The notes beneath the pieces were generated by a model. It made no database searches. It saw only the letters and a program-made list of their open reading frames with translations, and was not told the origin of the DNA. A stretch of 64,000 nucleotides of DNA. It comes from Eutypella sp. D-1. Its lineage: Eukaryota; Ascomycota; Sordariomycetes; Xylariales; Diatrypaceae. The translations under genes and the position numbers were made by a program. The stretch lies in NCBI GenBank assembly GCA_023313575.1, contig JAJTTP010000001.1, forward strand, positions 2,604,001-2,668,000, in the 5' to 3' direction. Of this stretch, positions 21,467-33,827 are shown in pieces. Every line of letters starts with the position of its first letter. The first letter of the stretch is position 1.

Positions 21467-24400
21467 CACAATACTTATGGGCATTTGAGCCATCCCGTCT
21501 ATGTACATACCTAGGTAGGTAACTAGTACTATACCATCATTATATGAATATTCTACCTAAAGTAAATATCTGTCAGGTTACCTGCACCTCCTTAGAGCTT
21601 GGTAGAGACCAATAAAGTTTAATTGTGAGCAAGATTTATTCTGTTCCATGAATACATTACATTTCAGTACGGTAGTACCCGACCCGACCCAGGGGCGTAT
21701 TGTGGGCTATATCCTTCCAGCCGGGAAGCACACACGAGACTCCAACCAGAGAAGGACCTGGTATGGTTTTTGCAGAAAAACAAACAAAACTGTTGAACCG
21801 CTGTGTCGAATAACCTAAGCATCCCGCGCGACGCCGGCATTCTCCGGCGTTGACTGACTACAGTTATTATTGCTGTTCTTGAGATCAATCTTGGAATCAC
21901 AAGCCATAGCTTGCCTAAAACGGCTTCCTGCAGCACTCACTTGAAGATGCTTTTGAGATACATATGTAGGTACATAGATACATGTAGGTAGTCTGTCATA
22001 CGGCTTGGAAAGAAGTCATCTTAATTAGCATAAGTGCACATCATTCTATATACACCTCGCTCAACATCATTATTGCCTCGATATCATCCATGAATGCCTT
22101 CCCGCTTGCTTGCGGAAGGCGACGTGCGCACCTTGACTGCCGGCTTTGGTCCCGTAATCCTATCGTTCCGCGGTCGCTGATGGAATAAGTGGGACAACGG
22201 GGACTAAACTGCCTTCACATGTGAATTGCCGACGACGGTGAAGGGAAAAGCAATCATCGCTTCGCCGGGGCGCCTGTTCTCTTTTCTCTTGGCGCCATCT
22301 TCAGCCGCTTCCTTAATATCGTCGTTATTATTACGTACATACCTCCACAGACACCCCAGGTGTTGCGCAACCCTCCGTCCGCTCGCTCATCTATGTGCAT
22401 AAATGTCACGGGCGCATTGATCCTACTTACAGACCTATATAGTTTGGTAGTTATATTGCTAGTCTGCCCTCATGATACCCGGCGCAGAGGCGCACATACA
22501 TGTCGATAACGACGAACGATAGATGAGATGGCCGAGGCTTTAGGCGTTTCCATCTATCTCTAAACCGACCGGCCTAGAAAGGTAGCAGGGGGTCGGGTCT
22601 CTAAGGGGCCAGAGAAACCACGCGAGGCTTTGACGATGCGACCCCGGTGCGTAACTGGGCCATAGCCTTCGAGTGTGGTCTGGCGATCGAGGTCTGGCGA
22701 TCGAGATGCCTCATATGTGGTCATTCTGGGATGGTAGATGGCCGACTACGCTCTCCGTGTAGGTATATCGCTGATGCAAGAGAACGGGGGAGAGCAGGAT
22801 CGGGGGTGAGTAGTCAGGTAGTGCTGTGAGATCGCCATGCCATGCAGCCCCGCCAATCGATTGTCTCCGATGACTGCGGCTTTGCAGGGCACGTCAATAT
22901 CGATCAGCAAATCGATGGGAGCTCCGATACCTAACCAGCTAGCCTCTTTCACCCTCCACTTCTAGATCGTCAGATTGTTTCACTCACTACCTTTATCACG
23001 ATGTCGCGTTCACTTGAATTCTCCTTAGGCCCCCCCCCAATGCTCGGCTCGTGACGTCCGGCCTCCACGTGTGTAGAGTACGTAGCTGAAAGGAGCAATC
23101 AGGATGAGCTGCTCTCTTCACCTCGCCTACACTTCAAAGGGAGCTGGACGACGTGCTTTGAGGAGGCGCGGAGGAATTTTGTAACCAGCAAGTTTTTTCT
23201 CCCCCTTCTTCTTTTGAGTGGTTGATTTACAGAATACAATATGCCGTCAGCACGCTAGAGGCTCTCTGCTACATACGCTAACTATGTGCTAAGCGACCAT
23301 ACTAAAATAGTAAAGGTTGTTTAGTAGTGATGGGGGAATTTTCATCGTCCCCAATCACGAATTAATAAGCTGCCTTGGGAATTAACTCCACGTGTTAACG
23401 AGGCCGGAAACCCAGTTAGCCGTATACATAGTAGCTCAACTACCGTGTAGGTAGTTATTAGTCGTTCTGTGGTTCTGGAGAAACAACATGACTGCCGCGC
23501 TATGTATGTATGTAGGCCCGCTTTTCCCACTCATTGAAACAGGTTCTGAAGCTGTACCGATATCTGTCAGTTTTAACGAGTTGTGCTTTCTCACTCTTAT
23601 TTTTTTCTTCTTCGGTCTTGTAAACGCTCCTCCCGTGCTCCCCCCGTTCTCCTCGCACTTATGCAACCGCCGACAACGTTTCAAGCCGCGCAGACCAGAA
23701 CACGCACGGGAGATATGCCGTGGCTTGTCTGACAGCCGTTGATGAGGTACTAGCGCAACGACGATGTCTTGCTTATCTACCTACTAAGTAGGTATATGGC
23801 AGTTGAGCGTGCCCTTGGCTTAGGGGTGCAAGATTGTCGCACATGACTGAGCCTGGACATCGAGGTATACACATTGACACATATACGTAGTGACTGCAGC
23901 ACGCCAGCTTAAACACAACCTAGAGCTGCCCTGACATATCGGTTCCACCCTGCCAGTCTCTAGCGCCCCGACACATATACTCAATCAACCGGTATATAAG
24001 GTGTCAAATTAATACTTTATCCATCCAGGACCTACGCATGCTTCCCCTGCTCCTCCTGGCCTGGTGGGTACATAGTGGAAGAGGAAAAAAGAGTTTCGTC
24101 AATCCCGGTAGCAGATCCCTAGGTAGCTCGGGAAGAACGAACCCAGGGGCTCGGTTCGTCGATTTTAACACGAATCCTGTCACAATGCCTCTTCGGCCTG
24201 AAAACTGATACGGCGGTGCCTGGCTCCAGTTGTGTCGAGGGCGGCTGCGCCGCAACGCCGCGTGAAGGAGGCTGCTCGTGACCTGGGTAGTTCTTCTACG
24301 TACCTATGTACTTCCAAACAATTGTTTACTGATAGCTGCTGCAGACTAAGTACAGAGCGCATAATGAGGTGCGTAGGTAGAGGCTATATACGTCCATGGG

Positions 24401-25309
24401 TATGTGTAGTAAGTTATATAGAGTACCTAAACACTGTGCGTTGAAGCGATAATTCACCCCTTGAACATTGTAGAATAATGTCCCGTATGTGTATATGTAC
24501 TCCGTAGGTAGCCAAGATACTTAGATATCCCACAATAGCAGAAATGGTAACCACGCACATAACCCCTGCCAGATTCGCAAGCAATGCCGAAAGCGTCAAT
24601 AGGTTCCGCTTTTTCCCCAATGTGAAGTTGGAAGTAGCTCGTCGACGATAATCCGTCTTATAATCGTCACGAATTTCATAGATATAATTTTCGTCCGTAC
24701 AAAGGTCTGTCCTGTCAGTTTAGTCCGCGATCCCATCAACAAAAATAGTGGCTTATAACCATCTCGAATTTTAAGTACTACCTAACCAGCCTAGGCTGGC
24801 CTTAGATCAACCAAGAGTGAGCTATTACATGTTACATATCTGTTACATATTTGCTTATTTACCGTATCCCACATGCCAAGATAGACTTGCTTGGTGTGGC
24901 TTGCAATCGTATAACCAACTAGAGAATTAGATAGGAACGTACGAAGGTTGTAATGCAGACGGCATGCCTCAAAGCATTCGGCATACGCAGCTCAATATGT
25001 AATCTTTAGGTAACTCCTACATAACCAGCATTAGTTCGTCTAGTTGGAATAATGAGGATTTCTACATATTACTGTGACGGGATTAGGTGGGAAGTAGTTG
25101 GCCATACAGCCAAAGACTACGAAATACTAAGGTTACTTTATCAGCTAGCCTGCCACAGAGGCATAATAGTGTAACAACAACATACTTAGGTAACCATGCA
25201 TGCATTCCGCATGCTTACACAGGCACTTAACTCATCTGCTGTGCTATGTATGTAGGTATATGGATACCTACCTATCGTGTGGAAAAGTATAGGGATAAAG
25301 AGAGAGCAC

Positions 25310-25320
25310 TTCCAAGGTTG
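25310..25320 (+). repeat. Dispersed 11-mer TTCCAAGGTTG, copy 3
   Basis: Exact copy inside the 7 kb gene-free region. Confidence 0.85.
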
Positions 25321-26250
25321 TCTTATATATGGTAGAGGTTGCAATGTGTACTTAATTAAGTACGGTAGGGTTAGGTAGGGAGTATATCCCCATGCTATAA
25401 TGGATGTTAAGTATAAATAGAATCTCCCTGGTAGTTAATAGCTTGATGCCTGACCTACGTATGTAGTTGTCGATGATAATACATACTATATACAATTTTC
25501 TACGCAGCTCTTTTATATAATATTGAAACATGTTTTCTTAACTTAATGCCTCTACATTTCGAGTTTAGAAACACGAAAAAAAAAAAGAGCTTTCAAAGCT
25601 TTCCGGTATGTACGATATCGGGCCCCCTGTATGTAGGTTTTCTTAACTTAAAAGTGAAGAGGATTTAGCCCATCCAGTCCCACGGTCCCACACAGGCTTG
25701 GATCCATGGAAGCATTCGGGGGTTGCGGGATCCTTGGCCGCTCTTACCCACCCTTGCGGCGCGCCCTTGGCCACAAAATTCAAAAGACTCTCATCATCAA
25801 GTCTAACTATTTCTGGAATAGGTTCAAGTGGGATTGTGGGATCGTGGGTAACACAGACATGCAGGACGTGCAGGCAGTGGATACGCAGACCAGACAGGGT
25901 TCCACGGATGTGATGGGATAAGGTGGGATATGCAACATTACCTGCTTGAATTGATTTCTCGCGTCCCTTTACCTCCAGCTAGAGTACTGAGTACTACAAG
26001 TACATTCATTCTCTGCGCATTCTCCTTGAAGTTTTTACTACCTACCTGAGTATCTACCTACCTAGGTAGGTATGTATTATTATTATTAGGACTGATTCCC
26101 TTTTCGATCTTTTGGTTCCTTCGATGCCATGTACGGATATACGTAGATCGTCCCAGAATGCGCCAGGTCGCGCGTTACATCGCATGCTGGTCTTCTGGTC
26201 TTTGCTGAAAAGCAGAAGTCTCAAAGAGAATACGAGCTGTGATACACCTG

Positions 26251-26266
26251 AGAGCTCTAGAGCTCT
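26251..26266. repeat. 16-bp perfect palindrome AGAGCTCTAGAGCTCT
   Basis: Self-complementary over 16 bases and also internally repetitive (AGAGCTCT twice). Non-coding position. Confidence 0.8.
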
Positions 26267-26983
26267 AGACTATCAGACTAATTAACCCATACTCGACTGA
26301 GTAATGATCTCACTGACACCTACGGACATACCTACATACTCAGGTAGGTAGTAATACTCGAATTTGCGGTCTCGTCACAGCTCTACAATGAGCATGAGCA
26401 CAGGGGTATGGTCATGGGCATGGGCATCAGCACCAGCGTATATGTAATTACTGTAGTAAAGATGGTCAAGATTGTCGTCATATTTCCCTTACTTTATGGA
26501 AATATACCCGGTCACAAAGAAATCCCTAAAAGAAGCAAAATAGAATCACAGGACATATATCTAGGTACGTATAGAGAGAGATACAATTGTCCCTTGACAG
26601 CCCGACCTCCCGAATTGGCAAACGGGAATTCCCATAGTATATACAAGTATCAAACTCATAGAGAAAGCCGGTCCATTCCCAAGTTATCTTCCCCATTCTA
26701 AAAGGTCGACTAACCCACCCTTCGAATTTTGCCAGAAAGGTCCTCCCACGTCTTCTTACATGATTTTATATAACACCTACCTGCAGACTTTCAAGCATCT
26801 TCCTTGATCCAAATTTCGCTCCCGTCCGCGGAAGAGTAGCCAAGCGCGCTTGACTTTGAGGTCGCTCCCTGTCCTGCTTGACTCGATCAACTGTCAACAT
26901 ACCAGGCAGCGCTAAAAAGTAGACTATCTGCTCTTCTTTCACTCCTATCATTCTCATCCACCCATTGTCTGTTTCTTCTTACA

Positions 26984-27021
26984 TACGATAACGTATACGA
27001 TACAATACGATACGATACGAT
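26984..27021. repeat. ATACG-type tandem microsatellite
   Basis: Imperfect tandem ACGATA/ATACG units, including four regular 5-nt ATACG periods at the right end, in the region upstream of the PAS gene. Confidence 0.7.
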
Positions 27022-27916
27022 ATTGTCTTGGCTTCTCCCCGTTCTCTATCTTTATCGCTATCCTTGTCCTTGTGTTCTGCATCAAAAGTAGGTTCACCGC
27101 CGTTATTCTGAATCGCCCTGAATTACCTCACATACCGACACACCCTTTTTGCATTTGGGTCTGTATTATTGCCTATCTATCTGGCCCCCGCCCCCTCCTC
27201 AGTCAGCCCTGTAAATAAGTCCCGCCCCAGATATCCCTCGCCCCCCCCCACCGCCCGCCCCGAATTCCACACACCGTCTTCTATGAGTGGCTACCGTTAG
27301 CAGCAGTGTAGCAAGTCCGTTCCGCTCACTACTGCACTGGGCCGAGAGACGAATGGGACTGCCGTGACACTCGGGAGCTCGCTAGCGAAAGTTGTCTCCC
27401 GTGCCTATGTGGAGGATATGGCTTGACCCACGCTCCCCCCTAGATGACCTTCTGAATTCTTCTGCATATAACTGCCTTTTCCAATCTCTCCGTGTCTGTG
27501 TATAATTACACGAGCCTCCTTTCCTTTGTCGGTACCTTGTGCGACACGTCTTCTACCCATCCGACGGTGACGGCGGGATCTGTGTCTTACAATACTCGGT
27601 TATCCAGAGGATCCTCGTTGGCTCATGAGCCTGAAGTCTTCCCTAAACTGTCCCTAACAACCGACCCCCCCAGGCCCATTTCGCGAAACACGGGTTCGGA
27701 ACTTCCCACCCTTCCAGGCATCCTTCTTAGAGGAGCTTCTAGTACGTAGTACGGGCACCGCGCACACACGCCATCCTCGAGCCTCGTTTTGGCGTTCTCC
27801 GAAACAGCGCGTCCCGTCAGTTATATTTGACCATTTGCATGTTAGCTTATGGAGGGAATCGTCCTTGATGAATCATACCTAGCATCTATTAGGGCGCTAG
27901 ATATCGGTCCAATCTC

Positions 27917-29948
27917 ATGGAGCAGACTTTCATCACCATCCATAGTGAGTGCTACCACTAGACATGACCCTTCGGCGGCGCGTCTCCGCACGAGGGATCT
28001 AGTGGTTGACTAACAAGCTCTCGCGTCTCACAGATCTCGCTCCCGATGCCAATATCCTCTTCGTCTCGGAGTCAGTCACCGATATCTTAGGCTACTCCCC
28101 TTCGGAGGTTCAGGGTAAATCATGCTTCGACTACTTCCACCCAGATGAAATGCCATTCGCGCGATCCATACATAGTAGGGGCGTGCTTCTTGACAAGGCC
28201 GCCGTCCTCCACTATGCGCGGATCATGTCGAAGGATGGTCAATGGATCAGCTGCGAGTGTTGCTTCACAATAGTACACGATGTTCTCATGGCATGCACCA
28301 GCATCTATCGTCGGAGCCAAAAACAGGAAAGTATGTTAACTCAAAATCTTAACGGGGCATTGTTGGACTAGATCACGTTATTGATGACTTGGTAGGGAGA
28401 GCTATTGAGGCCCCGCATATACGCCGGCTCTTCTCATCTTCACCTAGAGACCCACGGTATCACATGCTGGAGCACCTGTCGCCAAAATTTAAGATGCCTC
28501 CGATGGAAAGGGAGCCCCGTGCAGCTCTCATTCTTAATCGCTTCACTAGGAGCTTGTCCATCATGTTTGCGACCAACGCCGTTGCCTCGATCCTCGGCGT
28601 CACGCCGGATCTAGTCCAGGACAAGAGCTTCTGGGAGTGCATATCAGAGAATTGTGTGGCGGACGCGATCAATTGCTTGGAAAGCGCCAAGGCCAATGAT
28701 TCGATTGCGTATCTGCGCTTTTGGTCAAGGGATCCTAGGAGGGAAGAGGACTTTGAAGACGACAGTGACGAGGAAGATGACGACGATGATGATGGTATAG
28801 ACATTAAGGAAGAGTCCCCCAGCAGCGACTGCGACTCCAGCGACGGTGTACACCTAGGAAACGCTATGGATATAGACTCAGATGAGGCCGCACATTCCGG
28901 GAGGGTAGGAGACATCGCCTACGGAATGGCCAGCGGATCGGGGGTCAACCAGTTCCACTCGACAACGCTAGCGAACGGGGGTTCTGGGTCTGAATCCGTG
29001 ACTTATGGGACCACGAGGCCAACTACATCGTCGACGAACAGCCCGCAGCAATCGTATAGGTCACCCTCACGAGCTGACTCTCGCCGTAGTAGACGCCGGC
29101 CGATCCCATCGATCGAACTCGAGGCTGTCGTTTCGTGCACGTCGGACGGTTTGGTCGTGGTCCTAAGGAAAGCCAGACCACCGATGCCAGCTCCCCACCC
29201 GCCACTACTTCCTGTTCATCATTACGAAAACGGATTGTTTGCGGCGCCCTGGAGCGAGGAGCCCGTCAACCCTCTGTATCCCGCGGAGAGGTTCCACACA
29301 TTCCAGCCGCCTCTACTAACCCAACACATGCCGTTACAAGAGCATGTAAAGGACGCCGGTGGGCCGCCTATTGAGCAGCTCATGCGAGCTATCCGCGATG
29401 TCGCCGTATTCGCTTGGGCACTAGTGGGCATCAACGGGAACATGGCGCGGTACGGCCGAGGAGTACCGAGGGGGGACGCACAGCCCCACGACGGCGCTCC
29501 CGTGTGGGACTCGAAGGCTAAGAAGACACAGTACCTCGTTACTGAACCACACACGTCCGGGCAATGGTTGAGCGTCCTAGGTCAGAATGGAACATCGGCG
29601 ACATCCTATGTGCCGGGGTCTAGTGCCGAAGCACCACAGTGCTACGGTCGCACTTCGAACGGGTTCAACGGGGTCGGCGGCACTAACTTCTCTTACACCA
29701 ACCCGCCCGCATGGTTGCATTCGACCCCTTACACAACGACGACCACTGCGCCAACCCAATCGCGGTCGCCCGCTCCCCACGCGCAGCGCATCCAGACGTT
29801 TCCGCCGCCATACCGCGGCTCCTCACGTTCCCAAGAGCCGTGGGCCGACGCCTCGTCGTACGCTCAGGACACGCGGTCCTACTCGATTCCTACGTCCCAG
29901 CCGAACGGCGCCGGCGAGAACCACAACTACAGGCACATGTGGCGATAA
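27917..29948 (+). CDS. PAS-domain regulatory protein
   Basis: Three exons (27917-27944, 28034-28330, 28396-29948) give 625 residues. The 28-nt first exon encodes MEQTFITIH and splices into NLAPDANILFVSESVTDILG, then YSPSEVQGKSCFDYFHPDE, a canonical PAS domain (residues about 8-105). A second PAS-like fold starts at about 149 (ALILNRFTRSLSIMFATNAV, ILGVTPDLVQDKSFWECISE). It is interrupted after RFWSRDPRR by an acidic run (about 224-246) and a long Ser/Thr/Gly linker, then resumes at about 348 with ELEAVVSCTSDGLVVVLRKA. The remainder is Pro/Ser/Tyr-rich and ends NYRHMWR. There is no LOV cysteine motif (GRNCRFLQ) and no GATA zinc finger, so it is neither a White Collar-1 photoreceptor nor a WC-2 copy, although the PAS folds resemble those proteins. 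Nuclear or cytosolic signalling is inferred; ligand and partner are unknown. Confidence 0.85.
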
Positions 29949-31935
29949 GAGGGAATGAGGACATGCCCTCGAATCGTCCTGACATATGCCATCTACGTTT
30001 TTTTTCTTGTTCCGAAACTATCTATAATTTTCGGAACGTACGAAAGCATCTCCCTCCCGTTCCATCTATCCCAATGGTCAGTCGAAGAAAGGAAGAATTT
30101 GCCGGTAATGTAATCTTGCTCGATGACGGCAGTGGGGCAGCCACCAAACCTCCATCATCACATTTCAAGCACGAGGAAAGACTTGCGACTGGCTGCTCCA
30201 TGTAGCTGGACGGGACGGAAGTGGATAAATAATGAATACGTATAATAGATAGCGCCGCTGGGCGTCATGAAAACAAGTTCTCTTGCTTTATCCTCCCCCC
30301 CCACTCCCCCAAACTACTAAGACTGAGCTCTTCTCGGTAAGGGCACATGGGGCAAATTAATTATGTGCTCTCCATGTACAAAGGGGCGGAAGGAAAGGGG
30401 GGGAGAGAAAGACCAGAGATTACCAGAGATACCCCCTTAATGAGTCGGAAGGTTTTCCATCGTATACTACATACATACAATAACCATACCGCTCAATTCC
30501 CAGGAGAGAGGCACGCCCAGTACATTTCACCATGGCCCGGTGGTGGTGATGGGGGTTCGGTGTGATACCAACTGCTGATTACCTTAGTAGTTATCGTGTG
30601 ACCCTTGTGGCTCATTGACAGAGGCCGGCGACTACAGCTTGGAGCAGAGCAGACTGTGTACATAGGAAGATAATGCGAGGTTGGTTGATTGGTACGCGTA
30701 CGGTGCAGTAATGAGCAGACTTGAGTTAGAAGCTCGCGGGATATGCCGCATTTACGTACTGGGTACCTTTGTGGTGTATGTATGAAGGTATTCCCGGGGT
30801 CAGGCCAGCAAGTCTGACAAAGGAGACGAGTGCCGCCGAATACGACCCGAGAGAGGGAGAGAGAGAGAGAGGGAGCACATTGATACCTAATCAGTCAAAT
30901 GTAAGTGGTTGGCCACTCTTCTGCATATATACTATGGGCATGAAAGTTCATTCGTTTATCCATTCATTCATTCATCCATCCGTTCATCTCATCACCTAGT
31001 GATGGTGTTGTTTAGGTGCAGTAGAAACGTAGCGCTCAGCAAACTCTCCCGATTATTCAGTTGCCGACACGTACACAATAGGTAGTATATATGCTTGTGT
31101 ACATAAGCGGAGAGCTTCCGCATGTGAAAGGGGAGGGGGGGTAGACAGGGGCAGGGGCAGCTGTTCCCAAGGAAATGGGAATTGGAATTGGAACAGACGG
31201 GCGGGAGGAAATGGGAGCTCGGGCCACTATAAGAAGAGAAAAGAGGAATAACATGGCTGCCTATGTATGTATGCGCATGTGTAGGTTGGCTATTCCTAGA
31301 ATAGTTAGACTGACTTACAGATAGCGTACCGGCTATATCTCAACTTGCATACGTAGCTACTTACCTTGTGCTGCCTATAATACCACTAAGTATAATACTT
31401 ACCTGGATATTTACAGGCAGCTGGGGGACAGTTAATGGAACTGATAACAGATTACCTACTCCGTACATACATCACGCATCACGAAAGAAGCTACATACAA
31501 TAGCATAGTAACCTCGACATCATCAACCTCTTTTCTTTCTCAGTCCAGCAAGCAATAATTAACAGGTCAACAGGTTACTTTGGTTGTCTGTCTGCCTCAT
31601 GTAGCCAATAAGAGAGGCTCTGTCTTCTCTGTCTCTGTCTTCTGCCTCTGTCTCTACCTCCAATACCTGCTTTACTCTGTCTCGATCCATAACTAGTAGC
31701 AGGAGCATAATTTCAATTAACTACCAACTGGGGAATAAAAACAAGAGGGATCTCTACATCCTACATATAACTCCATACATTCTGGTGGTCCACCTACACG
31801 CGTCATCGTCGCCCGCTGATTAGAGTGAAGTCGTCGTCTGGAAAGCGACTTCACTTCCTAAGAAACGAATTGTGAGAAGGAAGTAAAGAGTGAAGAAAGA
31901 AAGAAAAGAAAAGAAAACGGAAGGGCATAAAAAGA
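29949..31935. other. Gene-free spacer, 2 kb
   Basis: This holds the PAS gene 3' UTR and the yip4 promoter. Simple repeats: a GA-rich run at about 30849-30875, a CATT tandem at about 30957-30976, and CT-rich stretches at 31600-31690 before yip4. No gene is seen. Confidence 0.5.
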
Positions 31936-33093
31936 ATGGCCAACTCAGGTCACCCCTACGACGCTCCCGGAATAGAGGACGACGAGCTGATCGATCCCGA
32001 TGATGGTGAGTTGTGTGCTATCCCATAAAGCTGCCTCCTCGTCTGATTCGATTCCCCATGAGAAAGAGATACATAGACATCACAGTATGGCTGACATGGC
32101 ATGACCTCTCCCCCCGCCCTTCCCCCCCGATCACCAGCCGACCTAAATGATTTCGACGATCCCATCGCGCCCGGTCAGCAGTCCCAGCGACAGCCGCTGA
32201 CAGGGAATATCGGCTCCTCGTCCTCCTCGCGCCCGCTGAACGAGAGCTACCTGACCTCGCGCATCCCTGGCGAGGATCGCCAGGCCGCCCAGAACACCAT
32301 CGACGAGACCGTCTGGGAGACCCTGCGCCGCGACTTGTTAGCCGTGTGGTCCAAGATGCGCGAGGTCCTGTGGCCACGGTATCTCTTGGGCGGCACCATG
32401 TTCGAGGGTGGGGATGGTGGTGAGGGCGGAGGCGGAGGAGGAGGTGGTGGTCTGAGGGGCACATACGCCTCGCTGCGTGGCGCGGGGCTCGCCGGTGCCC
32501 GCGAAGGCCTCGTCGGTATCGCCGGCCGCGTCATGGATCCCGAGAGCCTCCTCAACCAGAACAATATGACCCCCGGCCTGCGTAATTGGGACATGTGGGG
32601 GCCCCTCATCTTCTGCCTCCTCCTGTCCCTGCTGCTCAGCTTCTGCGCCAAGGACGATCAGATGGACGTCGTTTTTAGCGGCGTCTTCGCCATCGTCTGG
32701 ATCGGCGAGGCCGTCGTCACCCTGCAGATCAAGCTGCTCGGCGGTAACATGTGAGTTTCTTTCTATTTTTCGTCTGTTATGCTTATTCTTCATTGCTGTC
32801 ACTATTTGAGCCACGGATGCTGACCAAGACCGAACCCCTGCAGCTCCTTCGCCCAGAGCGTGTGCATCATAGGGTACACCCTATTCCCCCTGGTCATCGC
32901 CGCAGGGCTCTCGGCTCTGAAACTCGGCACGATCCCCCGCATCCCCGTTTACCTTGTGCTTGTGGCCTGGTCGCTGGCCGCCGGCGTCAGCATCCTCGGC
33001 GGCAGCGGTGTCGTCAAGAACAGGGTCGGTATCGCCGTCTACCCCCTCGTCCTGTTCTACCTGGGCCTGGGCTGTCTCTGCTTCATCAGCTAG
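31936..33093 (+). CDS. yip4: Yip1-family Golgi membrane protein (Yip4/YIPF6)
   Basis: Three exons (31936-32005, 32138-32750, 32844-33093) give 310 residues. The cytosolic N half is acidic and Ser/Gln-rich, then carries the family block ESYLTSRIPGEDRQ, NTIDETVWETLRRDLLAVWS and KMREVLWP. A Gly-rich insertion (GGDGGEGGGGGGGGGL) of unusual length follows, then five membrane segments: WGPLIFCLLLSLLLSFCA, VVFSGVFAIVWIGEAVVTL, SVCIIGYTLFPLVIAAGL, VYLVLVAWSLAAGVSILGG and VGIAVYPLVLFYLGLGCLCF. Yip-family proteins bind Rab GTPases and act in ER-Golgi and Golgi vesicle traffic. The block YTLFPLVIAA and the WDMWGP entry to the first membrane helix are characteristic of the Yip4/YIPF6 branch. Start ATG (AAGAATGG) has a good context. 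Confidence 0.93.
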
Positions 33094-33827
33094 AGACCGG
33101 GCCACACTTGAGCAGGGCTCCTTTTCGAATTTCCGCTATTACCCAGAAACTAAGCTAAATATTGTAACTCAGAGCCACCAGGATGTGCATTCTAGAGAGG
33201 AATCCACAAAAAGAAAAGGAGTGGAGGCCATTAGGGGGGCAATGGGGTTGAATCGCGCTGTTTCTTATTCGATTATATTGGGGCGTGTTATTAAGGAAGG
33301 CGTGGGACGAACGACACTTCCTCCTTTTTATTTTATTGGCGACATGGCTGCGATAGCTTGAGCTTAGCCAAATTTGTGTATCTGACATTGTCCTGTTTCG
33401 TCTGTTATTCTAGGTATTCCAGGTGTACGACTATCCGGAATGGAAAAAAAAAGACGAGTTGCTAGCTAGCGGGGCTTTTCGTCTCGCTGAATTATACCAT
33501 CCCAAGGCATTTATTTTCCTCCGCCTTATCCTAAACTTAAACAGGCTTGTGATTTGCTTGGATATATGGATGCATTGATGTGTCCTTTTGTGAAGTGTAA
33601 TAGACGAGACCTCTCCCTCCTTGGGGCTTCCCAACCCAGTTCTCAGGCAGCTGCTTCGATAGCTCGTCAGCAGTTCTTGCATGGCTTGCTTCCCCGAGGT
33701 CTGCCGGCTTGCTCACTGGCAACTACAAGTTTCCAACCGAGCACGGCTTTCTATACATATCCGCATAGTGAGTGATAAAAGCTTGAAATAAACATTACTT
33801 GTGATTTCATGCCCGTCATTCAGTCAG
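33094..33827. other. Convergent spacer between yip4 and rrn11
   Basis: The 3' UTRs of two convergent genes; AT-rich with several AATAAA-like words (for example TGAAATAAAC near 33783). No gene is seen. Confidence 0.5.

Larger units (their letters stand above)
20906..27916. other. 7 kb gene-free region
   Basis: Between the eed start and the PAS gene start I find no frame with a domain, signal peptide or plausible exon chain. The sequence is more AT-rich than the genes and studded with short GTAGGTA and TACCTAC words. It includes TACCTAGGTA at 21508 and 26059, TTCCAAGGTTG at 25310, an 18-bp perfect palindrome at 21449-21466, a 16-bp one at 26251-26266, a direct repeat of CTGGCGATCGAG at about 22679-22705, and an ATACG tandem array at 26984-27021. 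The last 900 nt are pyrimidine-rich and probably form the PAS gene promoter or leader. Confidence 0.6.
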
